This document shows, in pieces, positions 36,376 through 45,326 of a stretch of DNA of 64,000 nucleotides. A program made the position numbers and the translations under genes. The notes beneath the pieces are model-generated. The model did no database searches and had not been told where the DNA came from. It saw nothing but the letters and a program-made list of their open reading frames with translations. The number at the start of each line of letters is the position of its first letter. Positions within the stretch are counted from its first letter, which is position 1. Source of the DNA: Anoxybacillus flavithermus (lineage in GTDB: Bacteria > Bacillota > Bacilli > Bacillales > Anoxybacillaceae); contig NZ_PEDM01000005.1 in assembly GCF_002742685.1 (NCBI RefSeq), forward strand, positions 1 through 64,000, in the 5' to 3' direction.

Positions 36376-38612
36376 GCATACGCTCCTTCCGCCGAACGGG
36401 CGATTTCGTTTACCATACTTTCTTCAAAACGACGAACGAGTTGATCCACATCGACGTTATTTCGAATGTCCCCCGTCTTTACTTGTACAGTCGGCGTTAA
36501 CGTGACGAAGTTTTGAATAGACTTAATCGTTGCTAACTCTTTGAAAACTTGCAAATCTTCCTCCGCGATGTTAATTTCGTCGTCAATTTTCCCGATTTTA
36601 TCGAGCTTACCGCCTGTCGGGTTCTTATCCTCTTTTCCACTCGCTAGAGGGTTTTTCATGCCTGGGCTATTTGCAATTTGGTTGCCTAATGATTGTTTAA
36701 ACGGGTTTTCCATTTTCGTATTAGGCGCTAAACTTTTTGCTTTTTCCAATATCCCAGAAAGCTTTTCAGACATGTTTTTAGTAAATTTCATTCCTGCCGC
36801 ATTTCCTGCCGCGAACGCTTGTGGGACATTCAACATTTTCATCCTCGGAATATTGACCATAAATTCGCTGCTTGTTGGCGGTTTTAGATTCGCCGCAAAG
36901 TTTTTAAGCCCGTTGGATATACTACCTACCGAACCAGCACTTAACTTGCCAATCGTGCTAATGTTTACCCCCGGTATCATGTTTAAAGCTTTGATTAAAC
37001 CATTAACAGCGCCAATGGCGATATTTGCTCCTTTCACAAAAACACGCGCAAGAAAACTCGCAGCCGTGTCAAATGAACCAGTAAGCGCAGTCATATTGTC
37101 TACGACCATTTTTACCATATCGTAAAATAGCTTTTTCACCGCATATACAGGGTCAAAAAAGACGTTCATAATAAATTCAGCAACCATCGCAAACGCATTC
37201 CAAATATTCGCGACGATATTCCAAATGAACGCTCCTAAACTTGCGAATAAACCTGTTATAAACCCGACTACCGTAGCTGTTTGGTCTGCCCAATTTACTG
37301 TCGCATAAATTACTAGAGCAAGTAACGCAATAATTCCTAGTAACACCCATGTAGCTGGTGAACTAAGCATAGCCGTGTCGTAAACCCATTGAGCCGCCGC
37401 GGCAAGCATTGTGGCTGTTTTCACAATCAGCCATTTCGCTGCAACACCAAGCAAAATCGCGCCAATCCCAGCTAAAACAGAGCCAATTACCGTCAAAATC
37501 GGTGCAATCCATGACCAATTTTCTTCAAAAAAGCGTCCCACAGCGCCGACCATTCGATAAAAGAACTCCAGCGCATCAAAAGCAAGGTCCATTCCCTTAA
37601 TAAACACGTTAACAAAAAACATTGCGTGTTCTGCCATTGTCGCAAACGCATCAGAGTTCACGAACTGGTTAAAACGAATTAACAACGGTTCGAATGCACG
37701 GAGCGACCAGTTTTTAAACATGGTCATCGCATCCGCAAACGTCAATGGCATGTTTTTGAATTTCTTTTCAATGTCATCGGCGGCTTTGAATAAGGCATTT
37801 TTAATAATGTCAGCTGTAATTGTACCTTTTGCTGACATATCTTTTAATTCTCCTTTTGTTTTGCCTGTAAAATCGGCAATCGCTTGAGCAAGCAACGGTG
37901 CATTTTCCATGATGGAACGGAACTCGTCGCCTTGTAGTTTGCCTGCCGCCATCGCTTGGGTGAGCTGATACATACCAGCTTGGCGTTCAAAAGTCGATGC
38001 TCCAGACGCGGTAAATGCTTTTCCCATTAATTCAGAGAAACGAATCATCTCGTCGTTGTTTTTGAATGCGTCATCCGCCAATAAACCGAGTTTTGCAACC
38101 GAATTAGCCATATCCATATACCCACTTCGGCTACGTTGCGCGGCTTGATATATTTTCTCTTGCAATTGCGCTTGTGTTTGTAAGCCGTCATTGATATTCG
38201 CTAGGCGTGCCGATGTAGAAACATAAGCGTCTGAGGCTTGAACAAATGACTGAATTCCGTTTTGAATTCCTTGTAGTGCAGCAAAAGCTGCTGTTGATAA
38301 TAAAAATGCGCCAAAAAACTCTTTCACAGCACCTGTCGCCCGACCAACAGGAGGAGGCAAGTTGGCGAATTTGGAGCCTAATGGCGCTAAAGAGCTATCC
38401 GCCTGTTTGGAAGCCACTATTAATCGCTCTAAATCAGCCGATGCGTTCGTAATCGCTTTACGTGCTTTCGCTAATCCTTTTGTATCTAATTGCGTTGCGC
38501 TCGCATCCATCTTTTCCATGACGCGAATGGTTGCATCCATCGCACGAATCATTTTCATGAGTGGTCCTGTCAATTTGTCGTTTAACGCCAACGTCGTTTG
38601 AACTCCAGCCAT
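36372..38612 (-). CDS. Tail tape measure protein (XkdO-like)
   Basis: 746 aa. The N-terminal third is helical and includes the tape-measure-type core (FAALQGIQNGIQSFVQASDAY, MGKAFTASGAS, GDEFRSIMENAPLLAQAIADF). A hydrophobic block follows in the middle (about 370-520). It sets tail length; at 746 aa the tail should be much shorter than that of PBSX, whose XkdO is far longer. Start lies 5 nt after the frameshift product of the tail chaperone. Confidence 0.93.
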   Translation of the reverse strand: MAGVQTTLALNDKLTGPLMKMIRAMDATIRVMEKMDASATQLDTKGLAKARKAITNASADLERLIVASKQADSSLAPLGSKFANLPPPVGRATGAVKEFFGAFLLSTAAFAALQGIQNGIQSFVQASDAYVSTSARLANINDGLQTQAQLQEKIYQAAQRSRSGYMDMANSVAKLGLLADDAFKNNDEMIRFSELMGKAFTASGASTFERQAGMYQLTQAMAAGKLQGDEFRSIMENAPLLAQAIADFTGKTKGELKDMSAKGTITADIIKNALFKAADDIEKKFKNMPLTFADAMTMFKNWSLRAFEPLLIRFNQFVNSDAFATMAEHAMFFVNVFIKGMDLAFDALEFFYRMVGAVGRFFEENWSWIAPILTVIGSVLAGIGAILLGVAAKWLIVKTATMLAAAAQWVYDTAMLSSPATWVLLGIIALLALVIYATVNWADQTATVVGFITGLFASLGAFIWNIVANIWNAFAMVAEFIMNVFFDPVYAVKKLFYDMVKMVVDNMTALTGSFDTAASFLARVFVKGANIAIGAVNGLIKALNMIPGVNISTIGKLSAGSVGSISNGLKNFAANLKPPTSSEFMVNIPRMKMLNVPQAFAAGNAAGMKFTKNMSEKLSGILEKAKSLAPNTKMENPFKQSLGNQIANSPGMKNPLASGKEDKNPTGGKLDKIGKIDDEINIAEEDLQVFKELATIKSIQNFVTLTPTVQVKTGDIRNNVDVDQLVRRFEESMVNEIARSAEGAYA

Positions 38613-38616
38613 TCGC

Positions 38617-38799
38617 TCACCCCCTCATTTTGCTTTTTATGCGGTCATGCTCTTCTTTCTCTTTCTTTAGTTCAATCTGAATACTGGCTATGACAAAGGC
38701 CTTCTCTCTTCGGTCCATTTCTAAAAACTCACGAGGTCGCCAATGAAAACGGTGGAGAGCAACGTGCGCATAAAACGCCTCTCCACCTTCTTCAATTAG
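38617..38799 (-). CDS. -1 frameshift extension of the tail assembly chaperone (GT-type)
   Basis: A 60-codon frame with no good start of its own continues from the end of the XkdN-like gene. At 38805-38799 (minus strand) the sequence reads GC A AAA AAC TAA: a classic A-AAA-AAC slippery heptamer just before the stop. Slipping back by one base joins the chaperone to this frame (LIEEGGEAFYAHVALHRF...). This matches the G/GT arrangement conserved in tailed phages and its position directly upstream of the tape measure. Confidence 0.85.
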   Translation of the reverse strand, partial: LIEEGGEAFYAHVALHRFHWRPREFLEMDRREKAFVIASIQIELKKEKEEHDRIKSKMRG

Positions 38800-39197
38800 T
38801 TTTTTGCCTCTTCTACCTCTTCATCCATCGTCTTATCAAGCCCCGAAATTTCTGTGACCTTCTCAAGAATTTGGTTGGCTTCACCTAAAAGGAACATTTC
38901 AGCAAACAGCTTGTCCGCACCTAAAACACCATATGACTCTTGCAACTCGCGATCGTTCAGATCAGGATACACAATGGACGCCACACAAATTTCACGATTG
39001 TATCTCACCACATCAAAAACACGTTCCATTTTGCCGCCTTTGCCTAGGCGAAACTTAAAGCAACGCTCATTGATTGCATCGGCTTCGCCCGCAGTCAACG
39101 GACGCAGCACAAGTGGTTCGTCAAAACGCTCCAGCTTCAGCTCCACGTTTTCATATGGTTTGACATTCCCTTTTAAAAATGCCTTAAACTTGCTCAT
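38796..39197 (-). CDS. Tail assembly chaperone (XkdN-like, G part)
   Basis: 133 aa, phage_XkdN-like family (FKAFLKGNVKPYENVELKLERF, then LRPLTAGEADAINERC). It should coat the tape measure during tail assembly. The last codons carry the slippery site that yields a longer G-T product. Confidence 0.9.
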   Translation of the reverse strand: MSKFKAFLKGNVKPYENVELKLERFDEPLVLRPLTAGEADAINERCFKFRLGKGGKMERVFDVVRYNREICVASIVYPDLNDRELQESYGVLGADKLFAEMFLLGEANQILEKVTEISGLDKTMDEEVEEAKN

Positions 39198-39208
39198 GTG
39201 GCTCCTCC

Positions 39209-39673
39209 TTAGTTAATCGTTTTGAATTGGTCTAACAAATCGAAATCATCAAATGTAAACGACACTTCATCTTTGAGTACATCATCCGAATCGCCATCCA
39301 ATTTAGCAATGAGCGTGCTGTCTGGCACGATGTTTTTAATGATTGCTGTTTGCTTACCTGCCGCGCTCGTAATATCTGCATTAACGAGCATCGCATCGAA
39401 AATCGGCGCTTTCCCTGTCCGTAAATATTCCAATGCCATCGCTCGAATTTCTGGGCGGTGGTAGTAATATGTCATGTTTCCTTTTCCGTTTGCCCCGACG
39501 ATTTTACTACCATTCATACGTGCGCCTACACGTTTGACGTCAGCTTTGATATATTCAATCGTTGCGTCAAATTTCACAATTTCCGCAAACTCATATGACT
39601 TCCCGTCAATCGTAATGTATAACGTTCCTTCTTTCGAAGAAATCGCGTCTTTCGATTCTATTACACGTGGCAT
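39209..39673 (-). CDS. Tail tube protein (XkdM-like)
   Basis: 154 aa, phage_tail_tube family of the XkdM type: RVIESKDAISSKEGTLYITIDG at the start, GANGKGNMTYYYHRPEIRAM in the middle. It forms the inner tube of the contractile tail. The ATG at 39673 is placed correctly after GGAGGTGA; the GTG at 39682 is part of that site. Confidence 0.92.
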   Translation of the reverse strand: MPRVIESKDAISSKEGTLYITIDGKSYEFAEIVKFDATIEYIKADVKRVGARMNGSKIVGANGKGNMTYYYHRPEIRAMALEYLRTGKAPIFDAMLVNADITSAAGKQTAIIKNIVPDSTLIAKLDGDSDDVLKDEVSFTFDDFDLLDQFKTIN

Positions 39674-39691
39674 ATTCATCACCTCCGTTTA

Positions 39692-40990
39692 TTACTTGCA
39701 TGCCACTGTCATATAGAGTTTTTCCATGGCATCAACGAATTTAAGTCCTACATTGACCAACACAGCATCTTTTTCATCACCTTGTTCAACTACAATTTCA
39801 TCTGGATTATATGGCTCTAAAGCACCGACTCGCACGAGAGGATCTAACACGGTTTTCATCACTTCTTTTTTGAACAAGTTTCGGCCGTCCTCGTTGTTGT
39901 TCACTTTTCCAATGAAATATTTGGAGTAGATATACTGCGTATTGTCCGAAACAATGTCCATTTCGCGAATGATTTTGTTTTTGCGGAAGTCTTGGTTTTT
40001 TGTTGGTGTAAATGAACGGAACGTGTTAATGTCTTGCTCTACGACCACCGCATCGCGATTGAACGTATAGACAACGTGTCCATCTTTCAATGCTTGTTCA
40101 ATTTCTTCATGCGTTTTACGCTCGCAGTCAATTGCTCCAGGATACTCGGCATAGGTTAATGAATTGGTGCCAGCGCTTGCATACGCTGCCGCATACCAAT
40201 ACAGCGCGTCTTTAGCCGTTAATTTCTCGCCGCCTTCAAGCGTAACGCCATTGAGAACCGACACGACACCTTCATGATCGGCAGTATTGTAATTGTTCGT
40301 CACCAACGTTACATTTTTCCCGTAATGGGCACGCCATTCTTTCACTTTCAACGTTAGTAATGCTTTTACTGTTGAATCGTCCGTACCAAAAGCCACGACC
40401 TTAAAATCTTGCGTATCCAAACCTGCCGCAAATTCAGCATACGCGTCATTTGTTGCGGTTCCTGTCGTTCCGCCAGCTAGCGTCAATGTCACGTCGGAAG
40501 TCGGTAACTGACCATTGAACGAAACAAAAGCGTTCGGCTGCAAGTCGGCAATCGCAGCTACCGTTTGTGTATCGACAACCGCCCCATCAAAGTATGTCTT
40601 CACTGTCGCGGTTCCGTCTAAATTTGCTGTAACGACAACCGAAATTTTATTTCCGTCCGCACCCGCATATTTCGCTGTCGCTGTTAATCCTCCGCCCGTC
40701 GCTGTTGCTTTTGTTCCCTCGCTGTTCAAATTGTAAACGATCAATTGACTAGTCGCTTTGAATGCTTCCCGAACAGGAACAATTGCACTTAAATCTTTTC
40801 CGAACACTTCTTTAAACTTCGTATTCGGCGATACTTTTACAAATTTTCTTGTTTCACCCCAGTCTAACTTGACTGGAATCACCACAACCGCATTGGAATC
40901 AGGTGCCATCGTGTTTAAACTGTTCGTTTCAAAATTGATATACGCGCCAGGACGAATTTTATTTTGCGTTTTCCATGTTCCACCTGCCAT
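39692..40990 (-). CDS. Tail sheath protein (XkdK-like)
   Basis: 432 aa from the ATG at 40990 (MAGGTWKTQNKIRPGAYINF). The N-terminus and the C-terminal DIVSDNTQYIYSKYFIGKVNN...RNLFKKEVMKT are typical of contractile sheath proteins. The start overlaps the stop of the preceding small gene (TAATG). Its presence defines the phage as a myovirus. Confidence 0.94.
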   Translation of the reverse strand: MAGGTWKTQNKIRPGAYINFETNSLNTMAPDSNAVVVIPVKLDWGETRKFVKVSPNTKFKEVFGKDLSAIVPVREAFKATSQLIVYNLNSEGTKATATGGGLTATAKYAGADGNKISVVVTANLDGTATVKTYFDGAVVDTQTVAAIADLQPNAFVSFNGQLPTSDVTLTLAGGTTGTATNDAYAEFAAGLDTQDFKVVAFGTDDSTVKALLTLKVKEWRAHYGKNVTLVTNNYNTADHEGVVSVLNGVTLEGGEKLTAKDALYWYAAAYASAGTNSLTYAEYPGAIDCERKTHEEIEQALKDGHVVYTFNRDAVVVEQDINTFRSFTPTKNQDFRKNKIIREMDIVSDNTQYIYSKYFIGKVNNNEDGRNLFKKEVMKTVLDPLVRVGALEPYNPDEIVVEQGDEKDAVLVNVGLKFVDAMEKLYMTVACK

Positions 40991-41172
40991 TATTGAACCT
41001 CCTTCGCTTTCCACTCACTCAACAGCGAGTCTACTTCTTCTTTCGTGTACGTTCTCGATTCATCGAGTAACACTTCAAGCAACAATCGATCTTTTGCGTA
41101 TTCCGGCGCACGAATGAAAGCTGATTTCCCATACCGCGTTTGTTTTTCAGTCTGCTTTGCCAATCCAGACAC
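40990..41172 (-). CDS. Small protein upstream of the sheath gene
   Basis: 60 aa, hydrophilic, predicted helical (FIRAPEYAKDRLLLEVLLDESRTYTKEEVDSLL). Small proteins of this type are found just before the sheath gene in PBSX-like phages; function unknown. It overlaps the upstream gene by 26 nt. Confidence 0.75.
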   Translation of the reverse strand: MSGLAKQTEKQTRYGKSAFIRAPEYAKDRLLLEVLLDESRTYTKEEVDSLLSEWKAKEVQ

Positions 41173-41554
41173 CTCCTAACGTCTGCATCTTTGTTTCGTC
41201 CATCACCTCTTGCAGGCGTGCCGACACATCGAATGTAATCACCAGCACATCGTCCTGTTTTGTCCCTTCTAACCGATGCACATGATATTTGTTGGCGATA
41301 TATTGAAATTCTGTTTGAAACGTTTCAAACACGTCATCGCATTCACTATCCACTTCCGTTGATTGTGGGAAATATACAACATTCCACGAGTACGTCCGCC
41401 ACACTTGCCCTTTAATTTTTCGTTCTTGTTCAGACTGAATCATACGAACGAGAAAAGCAGGAGTTTGAAGCCCCTGCTTGACTTTTTCATCGTATACTTT
41501 GACGTTTCCAAAAACTTCTTTCATTTGCTGAATGATGAGCGTTTTAATCTCCAA
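41147..41554 (-). CDS. Tail terminator/completion protein (XkdJ-like)
   Basis: 135 aa, with IKTLIIQQMKEVFGNVKVYDEKVKQGLQTPAFLV at the N-terminus, the usual pattern of the phage_tail_terminator (DUF6838-like) proteins between gp10-like and sheath genes. It should close the tail tube at the head end. Confidence 0.82.
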   Translation of the reverse strand: MEIKTLIIQQMKEVFGNVKVYDEKVKQGLQTPAFLVRMIQSEQERKIKGQVWRTYSWNVVYFPQSTEVDSECDDVFETFQTEFQYIANKYHVHRLEGTKQDDVLVITFDVSARLQEVMDETKMQTLGGVWIGKAD

Positions 41555-41942
41555 AGATCCGCCTCATCTCCTTTTCCATCTCCCGTTGCCACATGTTTGG
41601 GGCGATTTTTTGCATGTCGTTCATTGTCAATTTCAACATGAACCGGCCTTCCACCCATCCGACGGTCTGTCCAGCCACCACGATACGATGCCCGTTTTCT
41701 ACAAAGGACGCATATTCGGCTTGGTTGTAAATGTGAATATATATCGTATCGCCCTTGCTCATCACATAATACTTCCAATTGTTCCGCAAATTACCTGTAT
41801 CAACAGGCGTTAACTTCTTCACTTTCCGAATGGCCAACTGAGCAATGCGTTGGGCTACCTTCATTTGCACTTGATGAGCGATTTTATTCAACTCTACTAA
41901 TTGCTGTTTCAGTAATCGAACTTCACTAAACTCATAGCCCAT
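41544..41942 (-). CDS. HK97 gp10-like neck protein (XkdI-like)
   Basis: 132 aa. LTPVDTGNLRNNWKYY followed by IYNQAEYASFVENGHRI is the classic HK97-gp10 signature. A head-tail joining protein. It overlaps its neighbours by 11 nt and 1 nt. Confidence 0.92.
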   Translation of the reverse strand: MGYEFSEVRLLKQQLVELNKIAHQVQMKVAQRIAQLAIRKVKKLTPVDTGNLRNNWKYYVMSKGDTIYIHIYNQAEYASFVENGHRIVVAGQTVGWVEGRFMLKLTMNDMQKIAPNMWQREMEKEMRRIFGD

Positions 41943-42307
41943 TATGCATAACCCTTTCGAACGAGCAATACTTCTTGGTGGGTAATATATACAAACGGTT
42001 CTTTTGCTGACTCGTAGCGCACCCCATCGATCACAAACACATCGCCAGCTCGCACGTTAATGTCGCTAGACAAAAAAACTTTCACATCGTACTGAATAGC
42101 ATTTACATCGTCCTGTGATGCGTTATTGAGCGTCTGCATGCCGACAGAAGAAAGGCGACAAGGCACGTTTTCGTGCTTTGTCACCCATTGCATTCCATCG
42201 GCGCCATTCGGCTTCTGATACGCTTCATATCGCTGGATAGTAGCTGCTCGGTCATACAGCCGTTCCACCGCGGATTTGGCTTTGAGAAAGATGTCACGAA
42301 CTGACAT
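41942..42307 (-). CDS. Head-tail adaptor/stopper (XkdH-like, DUF3599)
   Basis: 121 aa. TIQRYEAYQKPNGADGMQWVTKHENVPCRLS and the later DINVRAGDVFVIDGVRYES fit the stopper-type minor capsid proteins at this gene position in PBSX-like phages. Confidence 0.82.
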   Translation of the reverse strand: MSVRDIFLKAKSAVERLYDRAATIQRYEAYQKPNGADGMQWVTKHENVPCRLSSVGMQTLNNASQDDVNAIQYDVKVFLSSDINVRAGDVFVIDGVRYESAKEPFVYITHQEVLLVRKGYA

Positions 42308-42308
42308 G

Positions 42309-42650
42309 CTACCACCTCATTTTACGAAACTTATACAAAGCGCTCTTATAGGAATGAACGATGCTTTCTACTTCTGTTTCTCCTTGGCTCTTTTCATGAG
42401 CCGTAAACGTGACTTGCACGTCCCCTTCTTTGATGGATTGAACAGCCGGTTCGGCATCGGGAGCATTTTTTTGCTTCAGACCAATGAAATCGACCGCCAT
42501 GTTCGCATGGACATACCGCAGTTCGTCCGGTATGTCATCGCGATTACAAAACGTTTTGATCGCTTGACCTACTTCGTCAATGTATACAGCCAAGCGATCA
42601 TCTGGTGGTGGATTGTCCAGCTTGGCTTTGACAATATCAAGCACTGTCAT
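42309..42650 (-). CDS. Head-tail connector protein (DUF3199/YqbG-like)
   Basis: 113 aa, alpha-helical. The order after the capsid gene and the short DRLAVYIDEVGQAIKTFCNRDDIPDEL pattern match connector proteins of the gp6/gp15 type. Confidence 0.8.
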   Translation of the reverse strand: MTVLDIVKAKLDNPPPDDRLAVYIDEVGQAIKTFCNRDDIPDELRYVHANMAVDFIGLKQKNAPDAEPAVQSIKEGDVQVTFTAHEKSQGETEVESIVHSYKSALYKFRKMRW

Positions 42651-42652
42651 CG

Positions 42653-42799
42653 TTATTCAGCTGCCTTTTCTGTTGCTTTCTTCGTTCCCTTTTTCTCCTC
42701 TTCTTCCTTCACTTCTTCGTATCCAGCGTTTTTAAATGCAGCTTCTTGTACGTCGTTTGTTGCGATTAACACTTCATCACCTTTTTTAAACTTCTTCAT
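42653..42799 (-). CDS. Small Lys/Glu-rich protein between capsid and connector
   Basis: A 48-aa protein (MKKFKKGDEVLIATND...EEEEKKGTKKATEKAAE). ATG at 42799 has AAGGG upstream, 14 nt after the capsid stop; its stop is 2 nt before the connector start. The highly charged tail and position recall small head-region proteins of other phages. Function unknown. Confidence 0.7.
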   Translation of the reverse strand: MKKFKKGDEVLIATNDVQEAAFKNAGYEEVKEEEEKKGTKKATEKAAE

Positions 42800-42812
42800 C
42801 CCTTGTCACCCC

Positions 42813-43631
42813 TTACGCTTTCTTGTGCACGTAAATGGCGTTCTTTTTGTTCTCGAATACGAACGCATCGTAACGAATACGTCCTTCCACCAAAGTGCCA
42901 TTAATTCCTGGCGGGTTTTCATGCGTCACGTAGTCAGTCAATTTAATCGGCGCGACCGTTGCCATTGGGTGAGTGATGAAAAATTCCACATTCGCCGGCA
43001 AGTACGAAGATGGAACTGTAATCAACGGAATACCATCAATTTGACCAACTTGCCCTTTCATTAACGCGTCTTGTGCGATATCAGATGCTTTGATAAAAGA
43101 AGAATCCAAACGAATTTGTTTATAGAAATTTGGACCGATATACGCCACGCGACCAACCAATGGCACTTTCAAGTCCGTGAGCGTTGTTGTTGCATCTAAG
43201 AAAGCTTCATAGGCATTGTCTTTTGTAATTGGCGCCGTCGCTGTTGTGCCTGCGTTTGCGCAAATAATTGAAAAACGATAGATGTCCACCTCTGGAACAA
43301 CAACTTCGTCAATCTGACGGGCGAGCGCCTTCCCAGCTTCCATGACGCCCATCGTATCTTGTTTCGATTTGTTGTCGATGGTAAACGTAAACGCACGGTC
43401 GCGCGTCACTTTCATTTCTTGTACGCTGTTTTGTAATTCCGATGGCGTCCCGTAACGACTCATTCCCGTTGGTGTATAGTCTTGCATTGGAACGGTTGGA
43501 ATCGAGAATACTTTCACCGTTTCGACTCCGACCCAATCTAAGTCTTGATTCACAGCTCCATTCGAAAGAGATTGCTTTTTAAAACGCTCATCCACATATG
43601 GTGCATACTTTTCTGCATAATTAATCGGCAT
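42813..43631 (-). CDS. Major capsid protein (XkdG-like)
   Basis: 272 aa, PBSX/SPP1-like major head protein. INYAEKYAPYVDERFKKQSLS at the start and MGVMEAGKALARQIDEVVVPEVDIYRF are typical. It forms the HK97-fold shell with the scaffold protein encoded directly upstream. Confidence 0.93.
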   Translation of the reverse strand: MPINYAEKYAPYVDERFKKQSLSNGAVNQDLDWVGVETVKVFSIPTVPMQDYTPTGMSRYGTPSELQNSVQEMKVTRDRAFTFTIDNKSKQDTMGVMEAGKALARQIDEVVVPEVDIYRFSIICANAGTTATAPITKDNAYEAFLDATTTLTDLKVPLVGRVAYIGPNFYKQIRLDSSFIKASDIAQDALMKGQVGQIDGIPLITVPSSYLPANVEFFITHPMATVAPIKLTDYVTHENPPGINGTLVEGRIRYDAFVFENKKNAIYVHKKA

Positions 43632-43651
43632 AGTTCATTACCTCCTATAAA

Positions 43652-44209
43652 CTAAATTGAATTAAACCCAGCCAAGAACGGATCCTCTGGTTCACCGCCA
43701 GTCGGACTGCCTTCAGCTGGTTTAATACCTGTAATTTTTGGTTGATTGCTGTTTTCAGGCACAAATAAAAAGGACTTGGTTTCTTGCAGCGTCTTTAACT
43801 GCTCCTCCAGTCCTTTGGTGATGTTGCCATTTTCATCGAGTTCAATTGTATTTTTATCAAGAAGCGATGCGACCAAGTCGGCGTCATGTACCTTTCCATT
43901 AATCGCAAGTTTAATCGCGCTGTTCAATTGCGTTTCCTTGATTTTTGCCTCATATGCCGCCTTCTCGTCTTTATATCGCTTCTCTAAGTCCGCAAGCTTC
44001 GTTTGAAGTTCTTCATTTCCTTCTGCTTGCTTCTTGAGTTGTTTTAAGTCGTTGTCGCGTTGTTCTAGCTGTTTTTTCATGTCGTCGAGACTTGTTTTTA
44101 AATCGTCTACTTTCGCTTTTTGCGCCTCTACCGACTTCCCATGCTCAGCCATAATTTTGTCAATGACGTCTTTTTCGAGACCTAAACTTTCAAGAAATTC
44201 GCGTTTCAT
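43652..44209 (-). CDS. Capsid scaffold protein (GP20 family)
   Basis: 185 aa with a long coiled coil (VEAQKAKVDDLKTSLDDMKKQLEQRDNDLKQLKKQ, about 30-75) after MKREFLESLGLEKDVIDKIMAEHG, the Phage_GP20 signature. It guides shell assembly. The 97 nt upstream hold a weak hairpin (CGTGG-ccgtaa-CCACG) and no gene. Confidence 0.92.
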   Translation of the reverse strand: MKREFLESLGLEKDVIDKIMAEHGKSVEAQKAKVDDLKTSLDDMKKQLEQRDNDLKQLKKQAEGNEELQTKLADLEKRYKDEKAAYEAKIKETQLNSAIKLAINGKVHDADLVASLLDKNTIELDENGNITKGLEEQLKTLQETKSFLFVPENSNQPKITGIKPAEGSPTGGEPEDPFLAGFNSI

Positions 44210-44306
44210 GGTATTCCTCCTCTGGTTACGTTTTTTAACGTGGTTACGGCCACGAACCGCTTTGTTCTTTAACGTCTACAAATGCTAAAAAGACGAGGGA
44301 AACTGT

Positions 44307-45326
44307 TTATCTTAACACCGTCTTCTTATGCCATTCCTCATACGAAACAGAATCCACCAACCCATTCATCGACTGACGTTTTTCGCCGTTTGCGTACTCC
44401 GACTCATCGAAATATGGAATCGTCGTCGTTCGGCAACGGACATGAAATGGCGGCGCATTCGTTCCCGGCTTGTAATCTTTCACGTTATAAATCTTGCCGT
44501 CTTGGCTTCTACAAATATCCGATGTTCGCATATCGAGCGTGGCCAAAATCTCGTATTTCTCCATCCCTGCATCGCGATAGCTGTTTTGCGCAGCCAAATT
44601 GTGAAAGAAACTCGCTTCCGTCCTGACCAACGCTTCAGCGCGCGAGTATGCCACATCCGTCACTTTCACAATTTCTTTTGCTGTTTTGTCGATGGAACGG
44701 CCAATGATAAAGCTTTGTTCGAGCGACTTTCGAATGTTCTGCATCGTTTCTTGTTCATGTCCCCAAATTCGCTCGGAAAATTCTTTCCCACTCCAGTTAT
44801 ACGACATCACTTCACGCATCGTGCCGTCGTCGAGTATTTGCACATTGGCAGGTATACCAGCCATCGCAAAGTCGTACATAAAGTGATAGTACGAGTTTTG
44901 GTACACATCGACTAGCCCTGTGTAAACGTAGTCTTGCAAGCCATTTTTGCCGCCGTATAAATGCAGCATCGTCATTTCTATTTGCGCCAAAAGCAGCTCT
45001 AATCGCGAAATTCGAACGCGATAGCTAATCGCATTCAATAGATTTTCGTATTGCGGATTCCCTTCAAGCGCCATCGCGCGAAACCGAGCAAGGTCAACTT
45101 CCTTGAACGCTTCTATTTCTTGTGATGTTAGCAGCTTCCTTGCCTCATGTAACGAAATTTGATTATCTCTCGCATATCGAGCATAGAAGGATTCAATTTG
45201 CTGTAAAATATCGCGTTGCGCTTCTTTCAGTCGCTGCTGCATCTGCGCTAAATACTTCTCAACGATCAGCTGTGCTTCCTGTTCTCTTTGCGTCGCGCGT
45301 TGTTCCCAATATTGACGACTATTCAT
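44307..45326 (-). CDS. Minor head protein, SPP1 gp7 family
   Basis: 339 aa. The C-terminal MuF domain is evident: VRTEASFFHNLAAQNSYRDAGM, ILATLDMRTSDICRSQDGK and PPFHVRCRTTTIPYF. Injected or portal-bound head morphogenesis protein. No toxin domain is fused to the MuF part. Confidence 0.92.
   Translation of the reverse strand: MNSRQYWEQRATQREQEAQLIVEKYLAQMQQRLKEAQRDILQQIESFYARYARDNQISLHEARKLLTSQEIEAFKEVDLARFRAMALEGNPQYENLLNAISYRVRISRLELLLAQIEMTMLHLYGGKNGLQDYVYTGLVDVYQNSYYHFMYDFAMAGIPANVQILDDGTMREVMSYNWSGKEFSERIWGHEQETMQNIRKSLEQSFIIGRSIDKTAKEIVKVTDVAYSRAEALVRTEASFFHNLAAQNSYRDAGMEKYEILATLDMRTSDICRSQDGKIYNVKDYKPGTNAPPFHVRCRTTTIPYFDESEYANGEKRQSMNGLVDSVSYEEWHKKTVLR

Noticed and set aside
36541-37125. 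194-codon plus-strand open frame inside the tape measure gene
   Set aside because: Shadow frame of the strongly supported minus-strand tape measure gene.
42276-43064. 262-codon plus-strand open frame across the head genes
   Set aside because: It is antisense to the capsid, a small gene and connector genes, with no ribosome binding site and no protein-like composition; a shadow of the minus-strand genes.
44230-44260. CGTGG-ccgtaa-CCACG hairpin upstream of the scaffold gene
   Set aside because: Short stem without a T-tract; too weak to call a terminator or attenuator.
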